DNA of 64,000 nucleotides from Pseudomonadales bacterium (GCA_022822135.1 JAJECH010000037.1:1-64000), one strand, 5' to 3'. Shown: positions 28,082-38,957, numbered from the stretch's first letter. Notes: generated by a model from the letters alone, not told the origin. Numbers and translations are program-made.

Positions 28082-29689
28082 ATGATTCTCAAATCTTCAA
28101 TAAATACATCCGATTCAGCATTTCAAGCGAACCGTGACGCATACCTAGCCTCAATTGAGGATCTTGATGCACGGCAAGCGGAAATCTCACTTGGTGGCGA
28201 CGAGCGTTCGAGGCAACGACATGTGAGTCGAGGCAAGTTGCTACCTCGCGAGCGCGTCAAACGGCTTCTCGATCCAGGTACACCGTTCTTGGAGTTCTCG
28301 ACATTCGCGGCGTACGACATATATGGCGAAAGTGTGCCAGCTGCGAGTCTGATCACAGGCATCGGTGTTGTTGAAGGCCAGGAATGCGTGATTGTCGCAA
28401 ACGATGCGACGGTTAAAGGTGGCACGTACTATCCAATCACTGTCAAAAAACACCTACGCGCCCAGGAAATCGCTCTCGAAAACGGTTTGCCTTGCATCTA
28501 TTTGGTGGACTCTGGTGGGGCTTTTTTACCACTCCAATCGGACGTGTTCCCGGACAAACAACATTTTGGCAGAATCTTCTATAACCAAGCCACCATGTCG
28601 GCCGCTGGAATTCCTCAGATTGCAGTCGTCATGGGTTCATGCACGGCAGGTGGTGCGTATGTACCTGCTATGTGTGATCAGGCGATCATCGTTAAAGGGC
28701 AGGGAACGATCTTTCTTGGTGGTCCACCGCTAGTTAAGGCCGCGACGGGAGAGGAGATCGATGCGGAATCACTCGGTGGTGGAGAGGTCCATTCGAAACG
28801 CTCTGGTGTGACAGACTATCTGGCAAATGACGATGAACACGCATTGGCGATAGCACGAGCCGCCATCGCAGACTCAAACTTGACCTACGAAAGGATGGTG
28901 GACTACGCGACCCCTGAAGATCCGATTTACGACCCGACGGAAATCTACGGCATACTTCCGCAAAACAATCGGACGCCGTACGATGTTCATGAGCTCATTG
29001 CGCGTTTGGTCGATGGTTCAGAATTCAGCGCATTTAAGCCACTGTACGGTGAGACATTGGTGTGTGGCTTCGCTCGGATTCACGGTTACCCGGTTGCGAT
29101 CTTGGCGAACAACGGTGTATTGTTTTCGGAGTCGGCGCTGAAGGCGGCGCACTTCATCCAGTTAGCTGATCGACGTGGAACCCCCTTGTTGTTCCTTCAG
29201 AATATCAGTGGTTTCATGGTAGGTCAGAAATACGAGAACGAGGGTATTGCAAAAGACGGCGCTAAGATGGTCACAGCGGTTGCATGCGCAAGCGTACCCA
29301 AGCTCACCGTGATCATTGGTGGATCTTTCGGTGCCGGAAACTATGCGATGTGTGGACGAGCGTACGGTGCAAGAATGCTGTGGACGTGGCCAAACGCGCG
29401 CGTCTCAGTCATGGGCGGCGAACAAGCCGCACACGTGTTGGCGACCGTGCGTGAGGACAGTCTATTGGCGCGAGGCGGAGAATGGGCTGAAGACGAAAAA
29501 TCATCTTTTATGAATGAAATTCGTGAACAGTATGAAGCTGAGGGTCATCCGTACTTTGCGAGTGCGAGGTTATGGGACGATGGTATCCTAGACCCGTGCG
29601 ATACGCGCCAAGCACTGTCAATGGCGCTCGCGGTGGTCACTCAGAAACTACGTCAAAACCACAACCAATTTGGCATCTTCAGAATGTAG
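28082..29689 (+). CDS. acyl-CoA carboxylase carboxyltransferase (beta) subunit, methylcrotonoyl-CoA type
   Basis: The 535-residue protein has two carboxyltransferase halves. Typical motifs are [48 protein letters not shown] and [18 protein letters not shown]. The sequence fits MccB/geranyl-CoA carboxylase best, used in leucine or isoprenoid catabolism. No biotin carboxylase/carrier subunit is nearby, so the partner must be encoded elsewhere. The gene ends six nt from the convergent Lrp gene. Confidence 0.9.
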   Translation: MILKSSINTSDSAFQANRDAYLASIEDLDARQAEISLGGDERSRQRHVSRGKLLPRERVKRLLDPGTPFLEFSTFAAYDIYGESVPAASLITGIGVVEGQECVIVANDATVKGGTYYPITVKKHLRAQEIALENGLPCIYLVDSGGAFLPLQSDVFPDKQHFGRIFYNQATMSAAGIPQIAVVMGSCTAGGAYVPAMCDQAIIVKGQGTIFLGGPPLVKAATGEEIDAESLGGGEVHSKRSGVTDYLANDDEHALAIARAAIADSNLTYERMVDYATPEDPIYDPTEIYGILPQNNRTPYDVHELIARLVDGSEFSAFKPLYGETLVCGFARIHGYPVAILANNGVLFSESALKAAHFIQLADRRGTPLLFLQNISGFMVGQKYENEGIAKDGAKMVTAVACASVPKLTVIIGGSFGAGNYAMCGRAYGARMLWTWPNARVSVMGGEQAAHVLATVREDSLLARGGEWAEDEKSSFMNEIREQYEAEGHPYFASARLWDDGILDPCDTRQALSMALAVVTQKLRQNHNQFGIFRM

Positions 29690-29695
29690 TCCGAG

Positions 29696-30166
29696 CTAAA
29701 GCGACTGTAAAGGTAGCTCCGTCGTGTATTTCACCTGCTGAAGCGCGATCGTCGAATTGAGGTTGCCAATCTCAGGTAAATGAATAAGCGTGCGTTTGAG
29801 CAGTGTGTCGTATGCGCTCACATCGTGAACGATAACTCGTAATAGGAAATCTGCTTGACCCGAAACGGAATAACACTCGACAATCTCTGGGATGTCCTTG
29901 ACCGCATTTTCAAAGCGTGTCAGCGCGTTTGATTGATGTCGATTCAAGGTAACGAATACAAACACATTGACGTTGAGTTCGAGTTTTTCCGGGTCGAGTA
30001 AAGTTACCCGCTTGCTAATGAACCCTTTTTCTTCAAGCCGGCGCACTCGTCGCCAGCATGGTGTATGCGAAAGACCGACCATCGACCCTAGCTCTTGCAT
30101 GGTGATGGTTGCGTTGCGTTGAAGTATCTCGAGTAACCGTTCGTCCGTTTGATCTAGCTCACTCAT
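29696..30166 (-). CDS. Lrp/AsnC-family transcriptional regulator
   Basis: The start is taken at ATG 30166 (MSELDQTDERLLEILQRN), with AGGA nine nt upstream; a TTG nine nt earlier abuts that site and is unlikely. The 156-residue protein has an N-terminal helix-turn-helix (ITMQELGSMVGLSHTPCWRRVRRLEEKG) and a C-terminal RAM ligand-binding domain. It is divergent from the indolepyruvate oxidoreductase gene across an A/T-rich 135-nt gap, so it probably controls that gene and itself in response to an amino acid. Confidence 0.9.
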   Translation of the reverse strand: MSELDQTDERLLEILQRNATITMQELGSMVGLSHTPCWRRVRRLEEKGFISKRVTLLDPEKLELNVNVFVFVTLNRHQSNALTRFENAVKDIPEIVECYSVSGQADFLLRVIVHDVSAYDTLLKRTLIHLPEIGNLNSTIALQQVKYTTELPLQSL

Positions 30167-30301
30167 AATACGCAATCCTATTTTTACGTGAATTAGAGGA
30201 TAAATATACTATAACCATCGCGATTCTTCAAAAAATAGTTAGTTTAGTTTGCCTATAAAACAATATCATTTACTTGTAGTTGTGTCTATTTACGAAGCGG
30301 A
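30167..30301. promoter_or_regulatory. A/T-rich divergent promoter region of lrp-like and ior genes
   Basis: This gap is clearly richer in A and T than its surroundings. It must hold both promoters and probably Lrp-type sites, which are weakly conserved and A/T-rich. I cannot delimit individual operators. Confidence 0.45.
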
Positions 30302-33300
30302 ATGAACGACGCTAGCCTACGAGCAGAGAAGATCACGCTGACGCAGAAATATCTGCTCGAAGAATCGGACATATGGCTAACGGGTACACAGGCTGTTGTA
30401 CGTTTACTACTTGAGCAAAGTCAGCTTGATACAGACAGAGATCGCAACACCGCGGGTTACGTAACAGGTTATCGTGGCTCGCCGCTAGCGGGGTTGGACC
30501 TTGAACTGACTCGTGCAAAGGCGCAAATCGAATCAGCGAATATTGTCTTCCAAGCTGCTATTAACGAGGACCTTGCAGCGACCGCCGCCTGGGGTTCGCA
30601 GCAAGTTGGCTTATTCCAAGGAAAACGGTACGACGGTGTCTATAGCCTTTGGTATGGAAAGTCTCCAGGGCTTGATCGATCAGCAGATGCTATACGCCAC
30701 GCAAATATGGCTGGTACCGCTCCGCTAGGTGGAGTTCTTGCGCTGGTTGGCGATGACCCTGACTGTAAATCGTCGACGCTACCAAGTGATAGTGCAGGTT
30801 TACTTCGTGATCTGCAGATACCGATATTGGATCCAACCGATATTGGCGAGCTAGTCGAATTCGGTTTGTATGGGTGGGCGTTGTCTCGCTTCACCGGATG
30901 CTGGGCGGCGATGCTTGCGCAAACGTCTGTTATGGACAGCTCTGCGACAATCGACCGTAGCGCATTGGCAAGTCCCGTTTTTCCTGGATTAGGTTTCGAT
31001 CCACATATCAGGCTCGTGGATACGCCTCACGACCAAGAACGTCGTATGGCTCAGAAACTAGAGCTTGTTCACGAATTCAATCGTGAAAACCCTATCAACC
31101 ATGTGATCGTTGACCCTACAGACCCTCAGCTTGCTATCTTGACGACAGGCAAGAGTTACACGAATATCCGTCAGGCTCTGCGCTTGCTCGGGTTGAGCAC
31201 GAACGAAGAGATTCGACAAGCGAGGATTCGTGTAATCAAACTTGGATTGATCTGGCCAACGGATCGGCAGTGGCTTCGTAAAACGGTAGAAGATGCGAGA
31301 GCTGCATTTGTAGTCGAGTCGAAGAGCGCGTTTTTAGAAACGGAGCTTAAGTCTGCGCTCTACGGCTATACGCACGTTCCCATTCTTGGTAAGGAGGATT
31401 TAGACGGCTCTCCATTGCTGACGCCTTTCGGCGAGTTACAGGTAGATTCGATGATCGATGCGCTCATACGAATCGGGTCGAAGCTGAACGTTGAGTTTCC
31501 GAATATCGGTAAGTACGTAAATCGAGATAACGACTCTAAGCGCGCATTGACTTCAATGAATGCCAAGCGTAAACCCTTATTCTGTCCGGGCTGTCCTCAT
31601 AGCGGTTCAACCAAACTACCTGAAGGGAGTCGAGCCTTTGCGGGTATAGGTTGTCACTATATGGCGCAATGGATGCATCGGGAGACGTACCTGTTTACAC
31701 ATATGGGGGGCGAGGGTGCGAATTGGATCGGTCAAGCGCCGTTTACAGATTCGAACCACGTCTTTGTCAATTTAGGTGACGGCACGTATTCACATTCAGG
31801 ATTATTAGCGATTCGTGCAGCCGTTGCAGCAAAAGTAAACGTCACATACAAGATTCTGTTTAACGAAGCCGTTGCGATGACCGGTGGGCAAACAGTCGAA
31901 GGTGACCTGTCCGTCGCGGACGTCGTTGCACAAGTGAGAGCTGAAGGTGTGCGCGAGGTTGAGGTCGTTGCCGATGACGTTGGCGCGCACCGAGGGGCGG
32001 CGTACCGAGTCGCGAGTCGAAATCAGCTCAATCTAGTGCAGCGTCGTTTGCGGTTAATAGAAGGTTGCACCGTGTTGATCGTCGATCACGCTTGTGCTAA
32101 TGAGAAACGACGTAAACGGAAGCGAGGGTTAGCACCTCCACCTCAGCGCTACGTGATGATCAATGAGGATGTGTGCGAAGGTTGTGGTGATTGCGTCGCG
32201 AAATCGGGATGTTCAGCCATCAAGACCGTGCAGACCGAATTTGGTGAAAAGCGACAGATTGAACAGGCTCACTGTATCCAAGATCTCGCGTGCGTTGATG
32301 GCTATTGTCCAGCATTCGTAGAGATACAAGGTACGCCTCGAAATCGTTTGCAACGCCCACTCCCGTCTGTTGGCGAACTACCTGAGGCCGAGGTCCCTGA
32401 GGCTGCGAATATCTTGATAGCAGGTGTCGGCGGCACCGGCGTCATTACGTTGAGTCAAGTGATCGCGGTAGCCGCTCACCTTGATGGAAAGCGCGTAAGT
32501 ACGCTGGACATGACGGGATTAGCGCAGAAAGGTGGCGCGGTCATTTCCCACATCAGAATCGACTCTGACCATGTGTGGCGGACTCGACTCGCGCAGGAAG
32601 AGACAGACGTTCTAATTGCTGCAGACCCCGTAACAGCGACGAGTCAAGAAGTCGTACCTCTTCTTTCGCGCGAGCGGACAAGAGCCGTCGTTAACGAAGT
32701 TCTCGCGCCGTCGCATCTATCGGTAGTCGATGCGGAACGCGACCACGGTGTAGAAAACGTACTCAAGGAACTGTCTGATTGGATCGTTGATGCGACGACT
32801 ATCGATGCTTTAAGCGCTGCTGACGAGCATGCTGGTACAGGTACGGTCGCAAATTCAGTTCTTCTCGGAGTCGCATATCAGAGTGGACTGATACCAGTTA
32901 GTTTGACTAGCCTTCGCCGCGCTTTTGAACTGAATGGTGTTGCTGTGGAGGCGAATCTCGCGGCTTTCGATATAGGGAGGCTTAAATCAGAACCGACCAA
33001 GGACAAGGTCGGCGCTAGTGCGAAGTCGGAAATCGATGTTGAAACGCTTGACGATTTCATCGCAAGGCGCGTTAAGCGGTTAACGGTCTATCAAAACGCT
33101 GAATACGCTGCCACATATCGTGAACGGGTCGAGCGAATTCGACGGGTCGACGTTGGTTCGACGCAAGACGACCTTGCGTTAACGAGGATAGTCGCTGATG
33201 TGCTATATCACTACATGGCGATTAAAGACGAATATGAAGTGGCGAGGTTACTTACTGACAGTGAATTCACAGAAACTGTCTCGCAACGATTCGACAGAGC

Positions 33301-33694
33301 GGAAATCAGTTTCGCGTTTGCTCCGACTTGGCTGCGCGATTCGACCAAGAGTAAGAGCCGTATAGGCTCGTGGATTACGCCTGGTTTGAAGTTGATTGCG
33401 GCGCTGCGTCCGTTACGTGGCACGTTGTTTGACCCGTTTCGCTTCAGCGAAGAACGAAGGCTTGATCGGTGGTTGCTAGAACAATTGCTACGTGACGTTG
33501 AGCTTGTGTTGGAAAAACTGAATAAGAGCAACTACAACGCAATAGTCGAGTTACTCACTGAGTATCGGAAGGTCAAGGGGTTCGGTCACGTACGCAGAAC
33601 AAACTGGGAACGCGTGGAACACGAAATATCAACCCTGCGAAAGCAGGTGATTCAACCTAGTCAATCGAGAGTACTTGCGAGCGATCAAGCGTGA
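30302..33694 (+). CDS. indolepyruvate:ferredoxin oxidoreductase, fused alpha-beta type
   Basis: The 1130-residue protein has, in order, a pyruvate:ferredoxin-oxidoreductase-like N-terminal domain (GYVTGYRGSPLAGLD) and a TPP-binding domain (CPGCPHSGST, GGEGANWIGQAPF). A ferredoxin-like cluster segment follows (CEGCGDCVAKSGC, then CIQDLACVDGYC), and then the IorB-type gamma domain (IAGVGGTGVITLSQV). It oxidatively decarboxylates aryl-2-oxo acids to aryl-acyl-CoA in aromatic amino acid catabolism. Proteobacteria commonly carry this single-chain form. A divergent Lrp-type gene is a fitting regulator. Confidence 0.93.
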   Translation: MNDASLRAEKITLTQKYLLEESDIWLTGTQAVVRLLLEQSQLDTDRDRNTAGYVTGYRGSPLAGLDLELTRAKAQIESANIVFQAAINEDLAATAAWGSQQVGLFQGKRYDGVYSLWYGKSPGLDRSADAIRHANMAGTAPLGGVLALVGDDPDCKSSTLPSDSAGLLRDLQIPILDPTDIGELVEFGLYGWALSRFTGCWAAMLAQTSVMDSSATIDRSALASPVFPGLGFDPHIRLVDTPHDQERRMAQKLELVHEFNRENPINHVIVDPTDPQLAILTTGKSYTNIRQALRLLGLSTNEEIRQARIRVIKLGLIWPTDRQWLRKTVEDARAAFVVESKSAFLETELKSALYGYTHVPILGKEDLDGSPLLTPFGELQVDSMIDALIRIGSKLNVEFPNIGKYVNRDNDSKRALTSMNAKRKPLFCPGCPHSGSTKLPEGSRAFAGIGCHYMAQWMHRETYLFTHMGGEGANWIGQAPFTDSNHVFVNLGDGTYSHSGLLAIRAAVAAKVNVTYKILFNEAVAMTGGQTVEGDLSVADVVAQVRAEGVREVEVVADDVGAHRGAAYRVASRNQLNLVQRRLRLIEGCTVLIVDHACANEKRRKRKRGLAPPPQRYVMINEDVCEGCGDCVAKSGCSAIKTVQTEFGEKRQIEQAHCIQDLACVDGYCPAFVEIQGTPRNRLQRPLPSVGELPEAEVPEAANILIAGVGGTGVITLSQVIAVAAHLDGKRVSTLDMTGLAQKGGAVISHIRIDSDHVWRTRLAQEETDVLIAADPVTATSQEVVPLLSRERTRAVVNEVLAPSHLSVVDAERDHGVENVLKELSDWIVDATTIDALSAADEHAGTGTVANSVLLGVAYQSGLIPVSLTSLRRAFELNGVAVEANLAAFDIGRLKSEPTKDKVGASAKSEIDVETLDDFIARRVKRLTVYQNAEYAATYRERVERIRRVDVGSTQDDLALTRIVADVLYHYMAIKDEYEVARLLTDSEFTETVSQRFDRAEISFAFAPTWLRDSTKSKSRIGSWITPGLKLIAALRPLRGTLFDPFRFSEERRLDRWLLEQLLRDVELVLEKLNKSNYNAIVELLTEYRKVKGFGHVRRTNWERVEHEISTLRKQVIQPSQSRVLASDQA

Positions 33695-33718
33695 CCAGCG
33701 ATGACCTGTATTAGAAGA

Positions 33719-34756
33719 TCACGCGGGATTGATTTGAAATTCGTCGATTAAGTACTCACGGACGGCTGTGGCATCACCTTTAAAGACGATTCGTTCGAGC
33801 TTGCGTTTTAGTTGGTATTCATACATTGGGTCGTAATACCAATTGAACAAACTCGCAATCCACTCGAAGTGTCGCGAATCGAGCTCTTCTCTTATCGCCT
33901 TTTCGAGCTGGTCCTTGACGATCGCGTAGCGCTCTCGCCCCAATCTCTTCTGGATGCGTTGTAACGCATTAAGTAATTTGTGTGGGTCTGTGTTACGAAC
34001 GTAATACTCGTACGTTAGTCGAATCCGAGATTCCAACGAGTCTTCCAACACGATGATCGGAGCCGTCTGCATCGCCTCATACAGCTGACTTGGTATTGCC
34101 AGTCGACCAATCGTACGACTCTCGTCTTCAATCAGGCATGATCTGAAGTGTTCCGTTTGTAGAAGGCGTTGCGCGAGAGCAAGTTCAAACGAAACAGGCG
34201 TAGGTTGTGGCGTTTCAAGTTGCCCGAACGCCGAACCCCGATGGAGCGCAATAGCTTCTAAATCGATGGACTTTGAATAAGAATTTAGAAATTCTGTTTT
34301 TCCAACGCCTGTCGAACCTGCGATTACGATCCATCTTCGACGGTTTACCTGCCCAAAAACATCCAGGCTGCATTGCCGTATCGCCTTAAAGCCACCTGCG
34401 ATGCGTGGTACATCGATTCCGATCTCGCGCAGCCACTGTTGTGTGATCTCGGAACGTTGTCCACCGCGCCAGCACGTTAGAAGCGCGTTGGGATTGGTCC
34501 GCAGAAAACGAGACCATAGATCGACTCGGCGGTTCTTTTCGGCGCCGCTTACTAAGGAGAATCCGAGCTTAACCGCGGATTCGTTCCCTTGTTGTTTGTA
34601 CGCGGTACCAACCCGCGCGCGTTCGTTATCGTCAAGAATGGGAATGTTGGTTGAATTTGGCATACGACCGCGCTCGTACTCAGCGGGAGCGCGAACGTCA
34701 ATTACAGGTACGTTCTCTCGGAGAATCGTGTTGTAGTCGGTTCGTGCTACAACCAA
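33719..34756 (-). CDS. mnmH: tRNA 2-selenouridine synthase (SelU/YbbB)
   Basis: The 345-residue protein has an N-terminal rhodanese domain with the active-site CWRGGQRS motif and a C-terminal P-loop domain (GSTGVGKTEF). MnmH converts 2-thiouridine at the tRNA wobble position to 2-selenouridine via a geranylated intermediate, using selenophosphate. Its TTG start follows directly on the TGA of the upstream lipoprotein gene with no spacer, so translation is probably coupled. No selD is in the window. Confidence 0.93.
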   Translation of the reverse strand: MVVARTDYNTILRENVPVIDVRAPAEYERGRMPNSTNIPILDDNERARVGTAYKQQGNESAVKLGFSLVSGAEKNRRVDLWSRFLRTNPNALLTCWRGGQRSEITQQWLREIGIDVPRIAGGFKAIRQCSLDVFGQVNRRRWIVIAGSTGVGKTEFLNSYSKSIDLEAIALHRGSAFGQLETPQPTPVSFELALAQRLLQTEHFRSCLIEDESRTIGRLAIPSQLYEAMQTAPIIVLEDSLESRIRLTYEYYVRNTDPHKLLNALQRIQKRLGRERYAIVKDQLEKAIREELDSRHFEWIASLFNWYYDPMYEYQLKRKLERIVFKGDATAVREYLIDEFQINPA

Positions 34757-36376
34757 TCATGGAACCTTTTCTGTCAGTGCCTTACGGTCGCGGTAATTCC
34801 GAAGGTGTAACTCGAGCAGTTGCTTAACTTCGCTCTCTGTTTCTACAGCGATAGCGACCGCTTCTTCTTGAAGTTCGATGGCGCGTCGAAAATCGCCAGC
34901 GGCCGCGTAAGCAGCAGCCCATGTGTCAATGTACGCTGGCCATGACCGGGCTTGGGCGTTATTCGACATGAGCTTGTCCATGTACTTGATCGCGAGCGTC
35001 GGATTGCGTAGTCGTTTTAGGTGAGTTGTTGCGAGTACCCAAGCAACTTCGTTGACATTCTGACCATCGGTCGGCTCTACCTCGACACTGCGACGGTACC
35101 AGCGTCGCGCTTGCCGAATGTTCACTTTCTCGTTGAAAAGACCTTTTGCGTGAATCGCTGCGAGAAGCACCATCGCATCTTGGTGTTCACTGTCGGCGAG
35201 TTGGGCAATCCAATCGAATGCGGTGGTGCTTAGTTGACGCTCGTGTGGTGGATGTACGAGAACGCGAACGTACGTAAGTCGATGTCGAACCTCGCCGAGT
35301 TCTGCTGCTTGTTTGAGATAGGCGATCGCTTCGTCAGGCGCTTGACTCATCAACAGCGCACCTAACGCCGAAGCCGCATCGACATTGTTTTTTCGCGCGG
35401 CAGACTCAAGCAACTCGAGTCCAGTGCGTCTTTCCGGCGCGGAAAATACGCCTTGTAAATAGAGTCTTCCTAGACTGACCTCTGCGTCGGTGTATCCAAG
35501 CTGAATCGCACGCTCATAACGTGTTTTCACGCGATCCCACGAGACACCTTGATCCCTTTGAGATACCTCGTAATTCGCTAGAAAATAAGGCGGCAAGGCG
35601 TTGGGTGCATTGCTCGCGGTACGCAGCCAATTACGACCCGTTGCGATGATCTGATCGTGTTGTTCGGGATTGGTATCAGCATTCTCGAGCAGGTAAATGC
35701 CATACGCGACCTGAGCTGAGTTGTCCTGCATCTGTGCGAGTTCGCGAATGACGTCAACGGGTTGGGCGTTCCCTGGATCAGGTGTCAGTTCGCGCCATCT
35801 CTCGAACGACCGGATCTCGAAATAAACCTTCTCAATTTCGCCGGTCGTTTTGCGTGCCAGTACATACGCCACTAATGGGTACTCGTCGTTTTCCCCGTAC
35901 ATTGATCCGATGACTGAATCGCCACGTTCGATTATGAATGCGTGAGCATCCTCGATCGTCAATGCACGAAGAGGTTTAGCGAGTGAGCCTGTGCGGCCGT
36001 AGGACGCGTAGTTTTTAATTCGTTCAACCCAGTTCGAGTGAAACTCAGCGGCGTCTTCGTCCAATGATTTGTAGAACTTTCGGAGAACGAGATGCCCATT
36101 GAGACTCGCGTCGTGCTTGGCGATTAGAGCGGAACCCAACGGCCCCAGACGTAAGGATTCGGTGCCATATAAAACAGCGACTTCCTCGGCGTATGTACGC
36201 ATGTCTTTCAGCCGCGAAAGTGCATCCGGCAAAGCTAGAAATTCATCCTGTCGTTGCTGGACGATGTCGAAATCATCGATTTGCGTCAGCAGCTCAAGAT
36301 CGGGCGGGGAAAGACTAGCGCATCCGGTAATAAACGTTGCTAATAGAAGCGCGAGAAGTCGTATTTTTAAGTGCAT
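34757..36376 (-). CDS. Sel1/TPR-repeat lipoprotein
   Basis: From ATG 36376 the protein begins with a lipoprotein signal ending FITGCAS; a GTG 18 nt upstream is possible. About 539 residues. Residues beyond ~200 contain Sel1-type repeats (AEVSLGRLYLQGVFSAPERR, AASALGALLMS, AMVLLAAIHAKGLF) and a C-terminal TPR-like helical part (WAAAYAAAGDFRRAIELQEEA). It should be membrane-anchored in the periplasm and act in protein contacts. The stop codon abuts mnmH. It is divergent from msrA. Confidence 0.85.
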   Translation of the reverse strand: MHLKIRLLALLLATFITGCASLSPPDLELLTQIDDFDIVQQRQDEFLALPDALSRLKDMRTYAEEVAVLYGTESLRLGPLGSALIAKHDASLNGHLVLRKFYKSLDEDAAEFHSNWVERIKNYASYGRTGSLAKPLRALTIEDAHAFIIERGDSVIGSMYGENDEYPLVAYVLARKTTGEIEKVYFEIRSFERWRELTPDPGNAQPVDVIRELAQMQDNSAQVAYGIYLLENADTNPEQHDQIIATGRNWLRTASNAPNALPPYFLANYEVSQRDQGVSWDRVKTRYERAIQLGYTDAEVSLGRLYLQGVFSAPERRTGLELLESAARKNNVDAASALGALLMSQAPDEAIAYLKQAAELGEVRHRLTYVRVLVHPPHERQLSTTAFDWIAQLADSEHQDAMVLLAAIHAKGLFNEKVNIRQARRWYRRSVEVEPTDGQNVNEVAWVLATTHLKRLRNPTLAIKYMDKLMSNNAQARSWPAYIDTWAAAYAAAGDFRRAIELQEEAVAIAVETESEVKQLLELHLRNYRDRKALTEKVP

Positions 36377-36439
36377 GGAGGTTAGATACGGCACATAAAA
36401 TTATAGGTTGGTGACTCAACAGGATGGTAAGGCGGACCT

Positions 36440-37093
36440 ATGAATCTATTTCGCAAACTCTCGTTGCCCGATGCCGAGAACGCATTGCCCGGACGCACTG
36501 AGACGATGCCAGTTCCGCCACAACATTTCGTAAACGGTCGCCCTCTTAAGGAACCTTTTCCAGCGGCGATGGAACGCCTAGTTGCTGGATTAGGGTGTTT
36601 TTGGGGTGCTGAAAGAGCATTTTGGCAACTCGAGGGGGTCTACACGACGGCTGTGGGCTATGCGGGTGGACATACCCCTAATCCAACGTATGAAGAAGTG
36701 TGCTCCGGCAGGACCGGACACACAGAAGTAGTGCTGGTGATCTTTGATCCTCAGATAGTTAGCTATCGTGACGTGCTACGTACCTTCTGGGAAAGTCATG
36801 ACCCCACACAAGGCATGCGCCAGGGGAACGATATCGGCACTCAATACCGTTCTGCACTCTACGTTTTTAGTGAAGATCAACGAAGTGAAGCGGAAGCATC
36901 AAAGTCTCGGTACGAAAAGAAACTGATGCAAGCCGGCTACGGTGCGATCACGACGGAAGTGCTGGATGCGCCACCGTTTTATTACGCAGAACATTACCAT
37001 CAACAGTATCTTGCGAAAATCCCCAATGGTTACTGTGGTCTCGGCGGTACGGGTGTATCCTGTGATGTTGAGGCGCTCGCGCCAGCCGACTGA
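36440..37093 (+). CDS. msrA: peptide methionine sulfoxide reductase A
   Basis: The 217-residue protein has the catalytic [12 protein letters not shown] motif and the [21 protein letters not shown] signature of MsrA, which reduces methionine-S-sulfoxide. The N-terminal ~40 residues before the catalytic core are also seen in long MsrA forms. Its last 64 nt overlap the convergent transporter gene. Confidence 0.95.
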   Translation: MNLFRKLSLPDAENALPGRTETMPVPPQHFVNGRPLKEPFPAAMERLVAGLGCFWGAERAFWQLEGVYTTAVGYAGGHTPNPTYEEVCSGRTGHTEVVLVIFDPQIVSYRDVLRTFWESHDPTQGMRQGNDIGTQYRSALYVFSEDQRSEAEASKSRYEKKLMQAGYGAITTEVLDAPPFYYAEHYHQQYLAKIPNGYCGLGGTGVSCDVEALAPAD

Positions 37094-38370
37094 GGTCGAC
37101 TCCGCAAACTCTCAAAAGGGATCTGTCGCAGCGTCGCGAAGCTCAGATTCCGCATGCTCGCGGACCCGGCGAGCACAACGATGAGCGCAATGAGGTAAAT
37201 TGCGGATCCGCTGACTACGGCGGTTAGAACGTTCGCAAATTCAGTCAGACTGCCTAAAAACAATCCGCCGAGTGGTAGGAGGCTGTAGCACATCGTATGA
37301 ATCCCCATGACACGACCTCGGAGCTGATCGGGAACGCTCAATTGCATGGTGGTCATCGATGAGATGAGGAATACCGATGCAACGAACGCAGCGACGAACT
37401 GTAAGACGAGTGCGGTGTAGAACCACGCGATTAACGAGGCGATCGCAAACCCCACAGTCGTTATCGCCGTCAAGATTCCACTCCACAGCATCAATTGCGT
37501 GAGATTTCGCTCATGGCGATTTCCACCGATGACGATCGTGCCAACGATGGACCCGATTCCACCAGCGGTTAAAAGAAGCCCCAGTCCCACTTCGTCCCGT
37601 AAGTTCAAATCTGCGAACATCGGCATCAGCTGCGCGTGGGAATTGCAGAAAAACATGCCAATGAACGTGAGCGCCAAGAGGTATTTGAAGATGTCATGGC
37701 GAAATATGAAGCTGATGCCTTCAATGATCTGCGTGACTGCACCGATTTCTGAGCTCGCACTTACGGCAGGTCGCATTCGAAGCGCGTACATCGTTAGACA
37801 CATCGCGAGATAACCGGCAGTGGCGAGACTGAAGATGACGCTGGAATCGGTGTAGTAGAGCAAGAAACCAGCAAGTGCTGGGATTGCCATTCTCATCACT
37901 TGCCAGATGAACGAATTAAGCGCGACCGCACTCAAGAATTGATCACGATTCACGAGTTGAGGAAAGATTGCGACGCGTGTAGGCCAATCGAAGCCATTAA
38001 GGATTGAAGATAGCGCTGCGATGAACAGCACGTGCCATACCTCGACCGATTGCGTTATAACCAGAATCGTGAGCAGTCCGGTGAGCAACATGTTGCCTCC
38101 GGATGTGATCAAGAGTATCCAACGTTTGTCATATCGGTCGGAAATCACCCCACCGAACAGCGTGATTGCCAAATTTGGAACCGCCGCCGCTGCACCAAGC
38201 CATCCCAACATGATGGGTGAAGCGGTGATCTCGTACACCAGCCAAAGTTGACCGAACGTAACGAGTTGAGTTGCGCCGACGGCGGCAAGCGAAGCGGAGA
38301 AATACTTGACGTACTCGCGTTGGCTTAACGCGGGATAACGTTCTAAGAGCTTGCTGGTGAAAAATGCCAT
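37030..38370 (-). CDS. MFS transporter, EntS-like (MFS_3)
   Basis: The 446-residue membrane protein has about twelve hydrophobic segments and the inter-helix [15 protein letters not shown] motif of [16 protein letters not shown] is typical of the EntS-like group, which exports siderophores or small molecules. The C-terminal ~40 residues are Ser/Pro/Arg-rich, soluble, and encoded opposite the end of msrA. The substrate is unknown. Confidence 0.9.
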   Translation of the reverse strand: MAFFTSKLLERYPALSQREYVKYFSASLAAVGATQLVTFGQLWLVYEITASPIMLGWLGAAAAVPNLAITLFGGVISDRYDKRWILLITSGGNMLLTGLLTILVITQSVEVWHVLFIAALSSILNGFDWPTRVAIFPQLVNRDQFLSAVALNSFIWQVMRMAIPALAGFLLYYTDSSVIFSLATAGYLAMCLTMYALRMRPAVSASSEIGAVTQIIEGISFIFRHDIFKYLLALTFIGMFFCNSHAQLMPMFADLNLRDEVGLGLLLTAGGIGSIVGTIVIGGNRHERNLTQLMLWSGILTAITTVGFAIASLIAWFYTALVLQFVAAFVASVFLISSMTTMQLSVPDQLRGRVMGIHTMCYSLLPLGGLFLGSLTEFANVLTAVVSGSAIYLIALIVVLAGSASMRNLSFATLRQIPFESLRSRPQSAGASASTSQDTPVPPRPQ

Positions 38371-38495
38371 CTGGACGGGTTGAAGACTTATTGAGCCGGG
38401 TTATTTGCGATTTGAGTCTGTTCGAAAATCAATGCTAGCTTGGTGAAAATGTTTGTTGAGAAAGTCGGCTTTAGGCGCGAAGAAGGGGATTTAAC

Positions 38496-38957
38496 GTGGA
38501 TCATTTCGACCATTTCAAAGCTGTCATCGCTAAATTCACAAATGCTGTTGAGAGTAATGACGGTACAGCATTGGCCGCGTTGTTCACAGAAAACGGGGTG
38601 TATAGCGACGAGTTTTATGGTGAATTCGTCGGTCGTGAGGCAATTGCCGTGATGTTGCGAGATTATTTTTGGGGTCACGCGAAGGGATTTCGATGGGAGA
38701 TGTCCAATCTGCTAAGCGATGGGAATCATGGATACGCTACTTATTTGTTTAGTTACGACTCAACGATGTCAGAAGCGCTAGGAAAGCGAGTGGTATTTAA
38801 TGGAATCGCACATTTCTTGTTTGAGGACGGGTTGATACAACGTTACGAAGAGATTTTCAATACCGGAATGGCGCAAGCGCAGCTCGATTTTGATCCAATC
38901 CGGATCAAGAAACACCTGCTCAAGAAGGCTGAGCAACTAAGGTCCAGGCAGGATTGA
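38496..38957 (+). CDS. NTF2/SnoaL-like protein
   Basis: The 153-residue protein starts with GTG preceded by AGGGG. The pattern (FKAVIAKFTNAVESNDGTALAALFTENGVYSDEFYGEFVGREAIAVM) is the classic NTF2-like start. It could be a small isomerase/hydrolase-like enzyme or binding protein. It converges on the Nudix gene with a 13-nt gap containing a T run. Confidence 0.82.
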   Translation: MDHFDHFKAVIAKFTNAVESNDGTALAALFTENGVYSDEFYGEFVGREAIAVMLRDYFWGHAKGFRWEMSNLLSDGNHGYATYLFSYDSTMSEALGKRVVFNGIAHFLFEDGLIQRYEEIFNTGMAQAQLDFDPIRIKKHLLKKAEQLRSRQD

